Part shown: piece by piece, positions 7,876-16,525 of the stretch
Layout of the letters: the number at the start of each line of letters is the position of its first letter
Position numbering within the stretch: the stretch's first letter is position 1
Assembly: GCF_028207065.1 (NCBI RefSeq)
Contig: NZ_JAQLFP010000010.1
Coordinates: 1-21,864, forward strand
DNA from: Collinsella aerofaciens
Lineage (GTDB): Bacteria; Actinomycetota; Coriobacteriia; Coriobacteriales; Coriobacteriaceae
DNA: 21,864 nucleotides
Reading direction: 5' to 3'
Made by a program: the position numbers and the translations under genes
Notes under the pieces: model-generated
Database searches by the model: none
Told to the model about the DNA's origin: nothing
The model's input: the letters and a program-made list of their open reading frames with translations, nothing else

Positions 7876-7975
7876 TGTCCAAGTGCGGCAGATCGGCCCG
7901 AAAGAGGAGTGCCGCGTACTTTGGTACGCAAGCGACGAATGAGCGCCGAGGTGCCGTGCTTGGGCAAGCCGCAGC
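7876..7975. repeat. Structured element between pheS and pheT (candidate dispersed repeat)
   Basis: This 100-nt GC-rich block directly abuts the pheS stop. It is delimited by short inverted ends TGCGGC (7884-7889) and GCCGCA (7968-7973). It contains a central hairpin GCGTAC-TTTG-GTACGC (7914-7929) and a small hairpin GCTTG-GG-CAAGC near its right end. It has no coding potential in either direction. Only one copy exists in this window, so its status as a repeat is inference; it could also be an RNA-processing or stability element between the cistrons. Confidence 0.35.
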
Positions 7976-9052
7976 CTAGAACTGATTCAAGAAACGCATA
8001 TCGCCTGTCATGAGCGTTCTGAGGTCCGGCAGGTCGTAGCGCAGGGCCGCGACGCGCTCGGCGCCAATGCCAAAGGCGAAGCCGGTATACTTCTCGGGGT
8101 CGATGCCACAGTTGATAAGAACGTTGGGGTCGACCATGCCGCAGCCCAGGATCTCGATCCAGCCGCTGTGCTTGCAGAAGTTGCAGCCCTTGCCGCCGCA
8201 GACGTGGCAGCTCACGTCCACCTCGCAGCTGGGCTCGGTGAAGGGGAAGAAGTGCGGGCGGTAACGCGTCTTGCGATCCTCGCCAAACATGCACTTAACA
8301 AAGTAGTCGAGCGTGCCCTTAAGATCGCCAAAGGTGATGCCCTCGTCGACGACCAGGCCCTCGATCTGGTTGAACTGCGGCAGGTGGCAAGCGTCGGCTG
8401 TATCGGGACGGTAAACGGTGCCCGGGCAGATCATGTAGATGGGCGGCTTTTGCGACTCCATGGTGTGGATCTGCACGCCCGAGGTCTGGGTGCGCAGGAG
8501 CACGTCGGACTCGCCATGGGCGTGGGCCTCGGGGTGCGCGACGCTGCCGGGGTTGTTGTCGACCACGTAGAAGGTATCGCGGGCCGAGCGGCTCGGGTGA
8601 TCCATGGGGGCGTTGAGCGCGGTGAAGTTGTAGTAGGAGGTGTCGACCATGGGGCCGGACTCGACGGTGTAGCCGATGCCGCAGAAGATGTCCTCGGCCT
8701 CCTCGATAATCTGCTTGATCAGGTGTTGGTGGCCGATCTGCGGACGGATGCCCGGCAGCGTGATGTCGACGGCGTCGTGCTCCAGTGCGCGCTTGAGGGC
8801 GGCGGCCTTCATCTCGGTGTTGCGCTCGTCGAGCATGCCCTCAATCAGCTGGCGCATCTCGTTGGCGCGCTTGCCCATGACGGGGCGATCCTCGGGGGCG
8901 AGCTTGCCCATCATGCGCATCAGGCCGGTGATGCGGCCCTTGCGACCGAGCAGCTCAACGCGCGCAGCCTCGAGCTTGGCGGCGTCGTCGGCGCCTGCGA
9001 CGAGCTCCTTGGCCTCTTCCTCGAGTTTGACCAGATCATCAATCAGACTCAT
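7976..9052 (-). CDS. pheS: Phenylalanine--tRNA ligase alpha subunit
   Basis: Catalytic subunit of the phenylalanyl-tRNA synthetase, class II. The product is 358 residues, the usual length. The N-terminal coiled coil (MSLIDDLVKLEEEAKEL onward, LLGRKGRITGLMRMMG) binds tRNA; the catalytic core has HPSRSARDTFYV, RTQTSGVQIHTM, motif 2 (FNQIEGLVVDEGITF), the Cys-rich insertion CHVCGGKGCNFC and motif 3 (GFAFGIGAERVAALRY). The start at 9052 is chosen because AAAGGGA precedes it and the family begins there; the frame is open upstream only through the T-box leader. First gene of pheST, controlled by a T-box leader and terminator. Confidence 0.97.
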   Translation of the reverse strand: MSLIDDLVKLEEEAKELVAGADDAAKLEAARVELLGRKGRITGLMRMMGKLAPEDRPVMGKRANEMRQLIEGMLDERNTEMKAAALKRALEHDAVDITLPGIRPQIGHQHLIKQIIEEAEDIFCGIGYTVESGPMVDTSYYNFTALNAPMDHPSRSARDTFYVVDNNPGSVAHPEAHAHGESDVLLRTQTSGVQIHTMESQKPPIYMICPGTVYRPDTADACHLPQFNQIEGLVVDEGITFGDLKGTLDYFVKCMFGEDRKTRYRPHFFPFTEPSCEVDVSCHVCGGKGCNFCKHSGWIEILGCGMVDPNVLINCGIDPEKYTGFAFGIGAERVAALRYDLPDLRTLMTGDMRFLNQF

Positions 9053-9133
9053 GTCTTCCCTTTCGTCTCTCGCGCTCCCCGCTCGCCGGGACGACTGCCG
9101 CCGCCTGGCGTTGTGAAAACGCGGCCCGGTTCG

Positions 9134-9425
9134 GTAACAAAAAACCGCCCTCGGGCATGTACATTGCCCAAGGACGGTTGAATTCCGCGGTACCACCTTG
9201 TTTGACGCGGCGGATGTCTGGCCCGCCGTGCCCACTCTGCGCCCCTTATCGCGAGGCTCACGGCTTCCCTACTGGGGACATCGCCGCCGCTGGCCGCGTG
9301 CCCGTTGAGGTCGCTGCTCGGGAGTGAACGCTTGGCCCTTGTCACCGCAGGAAGGCTTGCAGCCCATGACCTTCCCTCTCTTGCCGGCGACGCGGCGGGC
9401 AAAACCCTCTCCGTCAACGCATTGG
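9134..9425 (-). ncRNA. T-box leader (tRNA-Phe sensing) of pheST
   Basis: Reading the minus strand, the leader shows the stem I distal loop GGCTGCAAGCC (9364-9354), preceded by AGAGAGGGAAGG. A TTC triplet at 9328-9326 is followed by ACTCCCGAG, the usual context of the specifier codon, here Phe. The T-box sequence AAGGTGGTACCGCGG (9199-9185) pairs with the tRNA acceptor end, and a terminator follows at once. Uncharged tRNA-Phe should stabilise the antiterminator and switch pheST on. Upstream boundaries are approximate; a possible -10 (TATCCT) lies near 9431-9436. Confidence 0.9.
9137..9179 (-). terminator. T-box regulated attenuator terminator
   Basis: A 14-bp stem with G:U pairs (9165-9178 with 9144-9157) and a loop ATGTACA is followed on the minus strand by TTTTTTGTT. 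It directly follows the T-box sequence and would be mutually exclusive with the antiterminator. Confidence 0.9.
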
Positions 9426-9557
9426 GCTACAGGATACCACATTGTGTGGGCGTATCGCCGCGTTCCGTTTTGTTCGTGCTGGGTACAAGGCAGGTAGCTG
9501 TGCAAACTGGCCGCGCCGCCGCGTGCGACGGGCGACCTGCGAGATCAAGGATATGGT

Positions 9558-11132
9558 ATGGGAAAGAACAAGGATAAGATGGCCAAGCCCGCAGCGGATA
9601 AGACGCCCAAAGGCATGAAGGTCGATAAGGCCGTCAAAAAATTCCGCAAGCTCGAGGGCAAGCTGTGGACCCGCGAGTACCTGCTCAAGATTGCCGAGTT
9701 TGACGGCGCGACCATTGCTCCCGCCAACGGCGCTGCGGCGCGCGCCGATGCTATGGGCACGCTTGCCGGCGAGCATCACAAGCTGCTGACCAGTGAGAAG
9801 TCCGTTGAGCTCGTACGCTCGCTGGCACGCGAGACCGTCGCCGGTGGCAAGATCGACGACCCGCAGCTGCTCGACGAGATTCGCGTACTCGGCCGCGACC
9901 AGCGCGAGGCAAGCGTCATCCCCACCGAGGAAGCCGAGGCCTGCACCAGGCTCACCTGCGAGGCCGACGCCGTGTGGCACAAGGCCAAGACGGCCAATGA
10001 CTGGGCGAGCTTTGAGCCCTATGTGGATAGAATCGTCGCCCAACTTAAGCATCAGGCCGAGCTCATGGACCCCAAGCGCGACCCATACGATGTTTGGCTC
10101 GACCAGTACGAGCGCGGCCTTTCCGCCAAGAGCTTCGACGCGTTTTGCGATGAGGTCAAGGCGACGGTCGTGCCGCTCGTGCACGCCATCGGCGAGCGCG
10201 GCCAGCAGCCGGCTGCCGACTTTTTGCACGCCCGCGTGCCAGAGGCCGCCCAGCGTGTCATGAGCTTCGACCTTATGAAGCTTGTCGGCCTGGACCTAGA
10301 CGACACCACGCTTGCCTTTACCGAGCACCCGTTTAGCGAGGGCTTTTCCGTGGGTGACGCGCGCATCGCGACGCACATCTACGAGGACGACTGCATCTCC
10401 AACGTCTACAGCATCATCCACGAGGCCGGACACGCCGCCTACGAGCTGGGCGTGAACCCCGCCTACGCGCGCACCTGCCTGGAGGGCGGCACCTCCATGG
10501 GCATCCACGAGAGCCAGAGCCGCTTCTTTGAGAACACCGTGGGCCGCAGCCGCGCCTTTATGGGACCGCTGCTCGAAGTGCTGCGCCGCCACGCGCCCGA
10601 GGTCTACGGTAGCGTGGACGAGGATACGCTCTACCGCGCCGTGAACATCGCGCAGCCGTCGCTGATCCGCACCGAGGCGGACGAGCTCACCTACCCACTG
10701 CATATTATGGTGCGCTACCAGATCGAGCGCATGCTGTTTGCCGGCGAGGCCACGGCCAAGGACATCCCCGCGCTTTGGAATCGTTTTATGGACGAGTATC
10801 TGGGCATTCCCGTTCCCGACGACACGCGCGGCTGTCTGCAGGATACGCACTGGAGCGGCGGCTCGTTTGGCTACTTCCCCACGTATGCACTGGGTAGCGC
10901 CTACGACGCCATGTTTGTGCCGGCCATGTGCCGCGACGGTGTCGACCTCAACGGCGCCTGTGCGAGCGGCGACTTGGCACCCGTCCGCGCGTGGCTGGGC
11001 GAGCACATTTGGCAGTGGGGCCGCGCCAAGGACGCGCCGGAGCTCATCAAGGGCGCATGCGGCATGGCGTTCGATGCCCGCTACTACTGCAGCTACCTGC
11101 AGGACAAGTTCACCACGCTGTACGAGCTGTAA
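9558..11132 (+). CDS. M32 family metallocarboxypeptidase
   Basis: Zinc carboxypeptidase of the Taq/Pfu carboxypeptidase family (M32), cytoplasmic, removing C-terminal residues from peptides. The 524 residues are close to the family's usual 500. The diagnostic motifs are present: HPFSEG (257-262), DARIATHIY (268-275), the zinc-binding HEAGH (288-292), IHESQSRFFEN (317-326) with third ligand Glu318, and IRTEADELTYPLHIM. It has an N-terminal Lys-rich extension of about 30 residues and no signal peptide. AAGGA lies 8 nt upstream of the ATG. It is divergent from the pheST leader and stands alone. Confidence 0.93.
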   Translation: MGKNKDKMAKPAADKTPKGMKVDKAVKKFRKLEGKLWTREYLLKIAEFDGATIAPANGAAARADAMGTLAGEHHKLLTSEKSVELVRSLARETVAGGKIDDPQLLDEIRVLGRDQREASVIPTEEAEACTRLTCEADAVWHKAKTANDWASFEPYVDRIVAQLKHQAELMDPKRDPYDVWLDQYERGLSAKSFDAFCDEVKATVVPLVHAIGERGQQPAADFLHARVPEAAQRVMSFDLMKLVGLDLDDTTLAFTEHPFSEGFSVGDARIATHIYEDDCISNVYSIIHEAGHAAYELGVNPAYARTCLEGGTSMGIHESQSRFFENTVGRSRAFMGPLLEVLRRHAPEVYGSVDEDTLYRAVNIAQPSLIRTEADELTYPLHIMVRYQIERMLFAGEATAKDIPALWNRFMDEYLGIPVPDDTRGCLQDTHWSGGSFGYFPTYALGSAYDAMFVPAMCRDGVDLNGACASGDLAPVRAWLGEHIWQWGRAKDAPELIKGACGMAFDARYYCSYLQDKFTTLYEL

Positions 11133-11232
11133 GGATTGACCAGCACGCCATCGCCAACGCCAACCATGTTGACGCCGATGTCTTGGCAACGTCAGCGAAA
11201 ACGGCCCCAAGCGAGCAAGGTGACGTGAAATG

Positions 11233-11263
11233 AAAGGGCGCTGACCTTCTGGTCGCGCCCTTG
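11233..11263. terminator. Hairpin between convergent M32 peptidase and glmM genes
   Basis: AAGGGCG-CTGACC-TTCT-GGTC-GCGCCCTT forms an 11-12-bp stem with one bulge, sited 100 nt past each gene's 3' end. On the minus strand it is followed by TTTCATTTC; on the plus strand by GAAATTGA. It may serve both transcripts, but neither T run is strong. Confidence 0.5.
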
Positions 11264-11309
11264 AAATTGAACGTCAGATTGCCGCTTAGGGGCGTTTGCA
11301 GCGTCGAGC

Positions 11310-11339
11310 AGTTACGCGGTTTGGTAAAACCGCGTAACT
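11310..11339. repeat. 13-bp perfect inverted repeat overlapping the glmM stop
   Basis: AGTTACGCGGTTT (11310-11322) and AAACCGCGTAACT (11327-11339) form a perfect stem around GGTA. The right arm includes part of the glmM stop codon (11338-11340). No T run follows on either strand, so this is not a standard terminator; it could protect the mRNA 3' end. Confidence 0.7.
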
Positions 11340-12669
11340 ACAGAGCCTCGAGTGCGTTGGCGATGCGCTTCATGGCGGCATCGGCGGATACTTGGTCGGG
11401 CGCCTCGGCCAGCACGCGGATAACCGACTCGGTTCCGCTCTTGCGTACGAGCACGCGGCCCTCGCCTGCCAGCGCAGCCTCGGCCTCGGCGATGGCGTTC
11501 TGCACGCCCATGTTCTCGAGCGCGGCGTCCTTGTCCGCCACGCGCACGGCCACCTGCGCCTGCGGTAGCAGCTTGCACGGAGCCGTGAGCTGCGAGAGCG
11601 TCTCGCGCTCGGCGCGGATCACTTCCATCACGCGCAGCGAGGTCATAATGCCGTCGCCCGTGCGCTCGATATCGCCAAAGATCGTATGGCCCGTCTGCTC
11701 GCCGCCTAGGCTGTAACCGCCCTCGCGCATCTTGGCATACACGTGACGGTCGCCCACACCGCTGGTCACGGCACTTAGGCCGGCAAGCTCCAACGACTTG
11801 ATCAGGCCAAAGTTGCTGGCAATCGTCGGAACCACGGTACCGCCCGAAAGGCGACCGTGCTTGTTCAGATACACGCCGCACACGTACAGGATCTGGTCGC
11901 CGTCTACCACGCGACCGCGCTCATCCACGGCAAGGCAGCGGTCGGCATCGCCATCGTAGGCAAAGCCCACGTCCAGGCCCTGCTCCACCACGTGGCGCTG
12001 CAGGCGCTCCATATGCGTGGAGCCGCAGTCGACGTTGATGTTAAAACCATCGGGCGCGGCGTTGATCACGCGCACGTCGGCACCGAGCGCGTCAAACACC
12101 GGCTTGGCCACCGAGGAAGCCGAGCCGTTGGCGCAGTCGATGCCGATCTTGACGCCCTGCAGCGAAAAGTTCGCGCTGGCGATGAGCGAGGCAATGTAGC
12201 GGTTGCGGCCCTGCATGTAGTCCACCGTGGCGCCGATGTAGTTGCCCGTGGCCAGCGGCACCTCGCTCTTGCCATCGATGTAGTCCTCGATGAGCTCCAG
12301 TACGTCCTCGTCCATCTTAAAACCATCGCTGTTGACGAGCTTAATGCCGTTATCGCAAAACGGGTTGTGGCTCGCGCTGATCATGATGCCGCAATCGAAG
12401 CAGCCTTCCACGGTCTGATGCGCTACGCCCGGCGTGGGGATCACGTGCAGCATATAGGCGTCCGCACCGCTCGCGACCAGGCCGCTCACCAGCGCCGCCT
12501 CGAACATATAACTCGAGCGACGCGTGTCCTTACCCACGATGACGCGCGCCTTGCGCTCGCGGTTGGCGCCGTAATACCAGCCCACAAAACGGCCAATCCT
12601 ATAAGCGTGCTCTACCGTCAGCCCAACGTTAGCCTCACCGCGAAAGCCGTCGGTGCCAAAGTACTTCAT
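11338..12669 (-). CDS. glmM: Phosphoglucosamine mutase
   Basis: Interconverts glucosamine-6-phosphate and glucosamine-1-phosphate, the step leading to UDP-GlcNAc for peptidoglycan; cytoplasmic. The 443 residues match GlmM length. Motifs: KYFGTDGFRG at the N-terminus, the phosphoserine loop ISASHNPFCDNGIK (Ser100), the Mg-binding DGDADR (239-244), the sugar-binding GEQTGH (323-328) and the phosphate-binding RKSGTES (409-415). GlmM rather than phosphomannomutase is favoured by length and by GEQTGH. AAGGAG 4 nt upstream of the ATG supports the start. It lies downstream of a terminator that separates it from the DUF4012 gene. Confidence 0.96.
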   Translation of the reverse strand: MKYFGTDGFRGEANVGLTVEHAYRIGRFVGWYYGANRERKARVIVGKDTRRSSYMFEAALVSGLVASGADAYMLHVIPTPGVAHQTVEGCFDCGIMISASHNPFCDNGIKLVNSDGFKMDEDVLELIEDYIDGKSEVPLATGNYIGATVDYMQGRNRYIASLIASANFSLQGVKIGIDCANGSASSVAKPVFDALGADVRVINAAPDGFNINVDCGSTHMERLQRHVVEQGLDVGFAYDGDADRCLAVDERGRVVDGDQILYVCGVYLNKHGRLSGGTVVPTIASNFGLIKSLELAGLSAVTSGVGDRHVYAKMREGGYSLGGEQTGHTIFGDIERTGDGIMTSLRVMEVIRAERETLSQLTAPCKLLPQAQVAVRVADKDAALENMGVQNAIAEAEAALAGEGRVLVRKSGTESVIRVLAEAPDQVSADAAMKRIANALEAL

Positions 12670-12680
12670 GCGCTCTCCTT

Positions 12681-12720
12681 ACAAAATAGGGGCAAACAGA
12701 TTGCCTGTCCGCCCCAAAAT
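12681..12720 (-). terminator. Terminator of the DUF4012 gene
   Basis: On the minus strand GGGGC (12715-12711) pairs with GCCCC (12693-12689), with an inner ACAG/CTGT helix, and is followed by TATTTTGT. It lies between the DUF4012 stop and the glmM ribosome-binding site; the T run abuts the AAGGAG. Confidence 0.6.
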
Positions 12721-12752
12721 GGTACTCGATTATCTGCGCTACCAGAAAAACC

Positions 12753-15065
12753 CTACGCCGACGCGCTGTCGCGAGCCGCCTGGCATGTAGGAGTCTGACG
12801 CAGCGTAAGCGGCTTGTCCCCCGCCTCGGCTGACGTGGTCAGCGTATATGTGATCGTCGTCGTCTCGCCAGCATGCAGGTCAACGGTGCCCGAATAGAAG
12901 GGGATTCCATGCCACGTAGCGGCGCCAAGACCAAACTGGGTGCCCTCGACGGTCAGATCAGTAATGTTGCCGCCCGTCGGGGCAAACAACGAGACATTCA
13001 GACGCTCGTCGTCGCGCGCGGCATCGGGCGCGCTCGCCGCGACGTAGTCGGGCAGCTTGCCGGCCTCCTCCTGCGTCATGATGTTCGTCAGGGTAACGGT
13101 GATGCGATACGAGCATGTGCCGTCACCGTTCTTGATGCCCTGGCCAATCTGCGTATCGGCATTCAGGTACCAGTCGAGCTTGGAGAAGCTCAGGTTGTTA
13201 AAGTAGACACCAGCAACGGGATCTTCACTCGGGTCATCCGGATCGGGCAGCGAGGCGTCGATGTTCATCTCCTTGATAGCGTTCTGCTCGTCATCGTTTT
13301 TCATCCACGCGATCAGGCGGCCCTCTTCGGCACCGCGCTCAACGGCGCTGACAAGCTTCGTAACATCGACATCGCCGATACCGCCAAGGATCTTGTCGAA
13401 GGCGGCGCTGGCAACAGCCGCAAAGATACCGTCCGACTCCTCGACCGGATAGTTCCAGTACACATCGTGCATGAGGACCTTTGCGGCGTTGGTGCCGTCG
13501 ACAACCGTTCCGTCGGGCAGCGACACGTTACCGACCAGGCCCAGCAGATACTGCAGGAACACCGGGTCGATACCCACGACGCCGTCAACGTCCTGGCCAT
13601 ATTGAGATTTCCACAGCGCGGCGACACGCTGCGAGTTGCGGGGCCAATCAGGCGAATAGGTATTGCCCGAGTTGTACAGGTTACTGTGGTTGCCGAACAG
13701 CGCCTCATCCTCTTCGTCGACGCTCTCGACTGCCTCATCCTCGCTGAGTCCAATGCGGGGAACAAACTCGCCAATCGACATCTGGCCGTCGGTGACCGAA
13801 ATCAGGCCCTGCGAACCGCCAAAGCCGCCGCAGGCACGAATCTCGACGTTGTTCATGGCGTACACAAGGTAGTTGCGCGTCTGACCGTTGGCGCCGAGCA
13901 TCTGCGGAAGGACGGGGGCGACCTTCTCCGCCGCGTCAACCGCGCCGTTGAGGGTGGCAAAGCCGTCCTTGGCCTTATCGACCAGCTCGGTCACCTGGGA
14001 AATATGAGTATCGCCAATGCCCTGGATCTTCTCGTTGGCGCTCTTGAACACCTTCGAGCTGCTGGAAAGCGAATCGGCGACCGCCTGCAGCGCGGACACG
14101 TTAATCATGCCGTCCTGAAACAGCTTGCCGGGCGTGGCCTGCGAAAGGTTATCGGCCATGGGAACCAGCGCATTGCTCGAGACATCGGACAGGGCGTCGA
14201 TCATGGTGCGGGCCGCATTGATGTCGCTGCCATACACCGGGATAAACGAAGCCGCCGTCCACAGCGGGCTCGAGGTCTCTGCCTTCATGCTGTCGCAAAG
14301 CTCATCAATCTTCTTCGCGTCGTCAGGCAGCGTCGAAAAATCGCCCGACGTGACCTTGTCCTTAAGGCCACCGACAATCTCGACGGCCTCCTTCGCTTCA
14401 CTCTTTACGGTCTTTGCCGAGTTAAGCAGCATAAAGCCGCTTGCGCCAAGCGCAACGAGAAGCACCGCGACTACAGCGGCAATAATGGCGCCGGTGTGAC
14501 GCTTTTTGCGTTCGCCCTTGCGATGGCGATGACGGACCAGACCGTCAGAGGTCGAACTCGACGAAGCGTCGCCGCCATAGTTCAAGCCAAAATCGTAATA
14601 ATCTTCCTTGGAACCCGAGCCCGCAAACTCGGCACCGCTATCATCCAGGCGGGCGAACGTGCCAGTCTCGGAGGCGCCGGTGTAAATCGTGCCAAGGTTA
14701 CCCGTAAGCCCCGCGCCACCGGCAGAGGGAGTATTGTTGGCGGCCTTGCCGGCATTAACGTTGCCGGCGGCATTCGCGGCGTTGGTAGCACCTGCGTTGT
14801 TCGCGGGTACCGAAGGAGCCCCACTCGGCCGCGACGCGGAGATTGCACCGCCCGCAAAGACATTCCCTCTTGCACGGCCGGTCTTTTTTGCCTTTTGTGA
14901 CTGCTCGTACAGAGCGGTAAACATCGCCGTCTCGCCCGGGGACACGCGCTTACCGGAACCGCCCTGTCCAGCGCCGCCCGGCGTGCCGGCCTTACCAGCC
15001 CCGTTCGGACGCGGCGGAACTGCAGGACGGCCGCTATCGCTGCCCTTAAAGTGATTACCAGCCAT
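12753..15065 (-). CDS. Membrane-anchored DUF4012 domain protein
   Basis: The product has 770 residues. The start at 15065 (MAGNHFKG) is supported by GAGGA 8 nt upstream; an in-frame TTG at 15092 lacks a site. The N-terminal 190 residues are low-complexity (Gly/Ala/Asn/Ser/Pro-rich) and end in a basic stretch RHRHRKGERKKRH, then one TM helix at about 192-215. This implies a cytoplasmic disordered tail and a large extracytoplasmic region. DUF4012 is recognised by NYLVYAMNNVEIRACGGFGGSQG (about 398-420), in the family's N-x2-E-x-R-x-x-GG pattern. In actinobacteria the family is found with cell-envelope or exopolysaccharide genes; its biochemical function is not known. The C-terminus resembles an Ig-like fold. 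It is transcribed upstream of, but separated by a terminator from, glmM. Confidence 0.85.
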   Translation of the reverse strand: MAGNHFKGSDSGRPAVPPRPNGAGKAGTPGGAGQGGSGKRVSPGETAMFTALYEQSQKAKKTGRARGNVFAGGAISASRPSGAPSVPANNAGATNAANAAGNVNAGKAANNTPSAGGAGLTGNLGTIYTGASETGTFARLDDSGAEFAGSGSKEDYYDFGLNYGGDASSSSTSDGLVRHRHRKGERKKRHTGAIIAAVVAVLLVALGASGFMLLNSAKTVKSEAKEAVEIVGGLKDKVTSGDFSTLPDDAKKIDELCDSMKAETSSPLWTAASFIPVYGSDINAARTMIDALSDVSSNALVPMADNLSQATPGKLFQDGMINVSALQAVADSLSSSSKVFKSANEKIQGIGDTHISQVTELVDKAKDGFATLNGAVDAAEKVAPVLPQMLGANGQTRNYLVYAMNNVEIRACGGFGGSQGLISVTDGQMSIGEFVPRIGLSEDEAVESVDEEDEALFGNHSNLYNSGNTYSPDWPRNSQRVAALWKSQYGQDVDGVVGIDPVFLQYLLGLVGNVSLPDGTVVDGTNAAKVLMHDVYWNYPVEESDGIFAAVASAAFDKILGGIGDVDVTKLVSAVERGAEEGRLIAWMKNDDEQNAIKEMNIDASLPDPDDPSEDPVAGVYFNNLSFSKLDWYLNADTQIGQGIKNGDGTCSYRITVTLTNIMTQEEAGKLPDYVAASAPDAARDDERLNVSLFAPTGGNITDLTVEGTQFGLGAATWHGIPFYSGTVDLHAGETTTITYTLTTSAEAGDKPLTLRQTPTCQAARDSASA

Positions 15066-15214
15066 AAAGAAATCCTCGCAATTGAGTCGCAATGAAAAAG
15101 TCCATAACGTTACTAGTTTATGGCATTTTGAGCATCGACAGCTAAACTCCAGACACGGACATCAATTGGCGAAAATGCAGCACAACACCTTTTCTGTCTT
15201 GGCGGCGGCGCCAG

Positions 15215-16237
15215 CTACACCGTGAGGAACATCATCACGATGATCATGGCAAAGCCGATAAGGTCGGTCGGCAAAAACACCGTGCCCAGCATAACGGCGC
15301 TGGTGATGGTCGCCGAAACCGGCTCCACAGTTCCGATGAGGCTCGCACGCACCGAGCCGATGTCCTTAACGCCCTGCATATAGAGCATGTAAGCAAAAAA
15401 CGAGCCGATAACCACGAATACCGCGAGCGCCTCGACGCCGGCAGCGTCGAGTGCCGGCATATGCGCCCAAGGCTGCACGAAGACGCACGAGACCACGCCC
15501 GCCGTGAGCATTGCCGAGCCCGTGACGATGGGGCTGCCGTATTCGGGCAGGATCTTGGCGGGAATCACCGCCATACACGTGGCGCTGACCGCACACATAA
15601 GACCTGCTGCCAGGCCAAGCGGCGAGATATTCAGGCTGGTGGGGTCGCCGCCGGTGGCGATTAAAAAGGTTCCACCCAGAGCCAGGCCAATGCCGATAAC
15701 TTCGCGAGTACGCGGCATGCGGCGATCGGTCACGCAGGTGTAGCCCATGATGATAACGAGCTGCAGGCACTGGAGCACCGTCGCGGTTCCGGCGTTCGTC
15801 AGGCGCACGGCCGAAAGATAGCAAAACTGGTTGAACAGCAGACCAAAGGCGGTAAAGAGCAGCAGCTGCTTGCGATCGGCGGGTGTGGTCCAGAGCTTAA
15901 TCAGGCGCTCGCGGTCGCGCGTAACAACCACGGCCATAAAGAGTAGACCGGCGAGAATCTGACGCACGCTCATAAGCCACAAGGTGTCGACGTGGTAGGT
16001 ATCGAACAGAAAGCTCGCGCTGGTGCCCGAGAAGCCCCAAAACGAACCGCCCACCAGCGTAGCCAAGACGCCCGCGATCATCTTGCGCGTCGAAGCGCTG
16101 TTCAGGCGGTCGCGCCATGCGCGACGGGTGTTGCGGCTGAGCTCGTCGGTGCCCTCGGGCACATCAATGTTCGATATATCGGTCATCGGCACCGAAGCCC
16201 CTGCGCCTTCGACCTGCTCGACACACTCTTTGCTCAT
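15215..16237 (-). CDS. EamA/DMT superfamily permease
   Basis: The product has 340 residues: about 50 polar cytoplasmic residues, then ten hydrophobic helices as two EamA repeats. Recognisable signatures are GGSFWGFSGTSASFLFD in TM1, TNAGTATVLQCLQLVIIMGYTCV at the end of repeat 1, GLALGGTFLIATGG, and in repeat 2 the typical KDIGSVRASLIGTVEPVSATITSAVMLGT. It probably exports or imports a small metabolite; the substrate cannot be read from sequence. The start at 16237 follows GGGGAG (spacing about 4); the frame is open to 16474 but without a better start. It appears to be a single-gene transcript divergent from the tRNA gene. Confidence 0.9.
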   Translation of the reverse strand: MSKECVEQVEGAGASVPMTDISNIDVPEGTDELSRNTRRAWRDRLNSASTRKMIAGVLATLVGGSFWGFSGTSASFLFDTYHVDTLWLMSVRQILAGLLFMAVVVTRDRERLIKLWTTPADRKQLLLFTAFGLLFNQFCYLSAVRLTNAGTATVLQCLQLVIIMGYTCVTDRRMPRTREVIGIGLALGGTFLIATGGDPTSLNISPLGLAAGLMCAVSATCMAVIPAKILPEYGSPIVTGSAMLTAGVVSCVFVQPWAHMPALDAAGVEALAVFVVIGSFFAYMLYMQGVKDIGSVRASLIGTVEPVSATITSAVMLGTVFLPTDLIGFAMIIVMMFLTV

Positions 16238-16449
16238 TCCACTCCCCCGAAACAGTCTGGAAGCAATTCGGCTTACCTTACCACGGCGAAGGCACCAGCC
16301 GAAGGCTTGTCCGCTTATCGGTAGGACAATTCCGCAGGCGTCTTTCCATGGCTCGATACCGCAATGGCCTTGCATTATGCGACAGCCAAATCGCGGCAGC
16401 AGGCTCTTTTGAAATGGATATGACAAAGCCCCGAATTCCACAATGTAAG

Positions 16450-16496
16450 CGATTTTTAAAAATGTTCTTGCCACCGAGTTCAGGCTCCGTTATATT
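16450..16496 (+). promoter_or_regulatory. Promoter of tRNA-Val with UP-like element
   Basis: TTGCCA (16468-16473) and TATATT (16491-16496) are separated by exactly 17 nt and lie 30 nt before the tRNA. Directly upstream of the -35 is the A/T palindrome ATTTTTAAAAAT (16452-16463), which resembles an UP element of stable-RNA promoters. Confidence 0.8.
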
Positions 16497-16525
16497 ATCC
16501 CTTGCGCGCTTGCGCACCCTTGATC

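Noticed and set aside
8168..9181. 337-codon open frame opposite pheS, running into the T-box leader
   Set aside because: Antisense to clear PheS motifs and extending through a structured RNA; no ribosome-binding site or domain.
12873..14900. 675-codon open frame opposite the DUF4012 gene
   Set aside because: Antisense shadow; the minus strand has a recognisable TM segment and DUF4012 motif, the plus strand has none.
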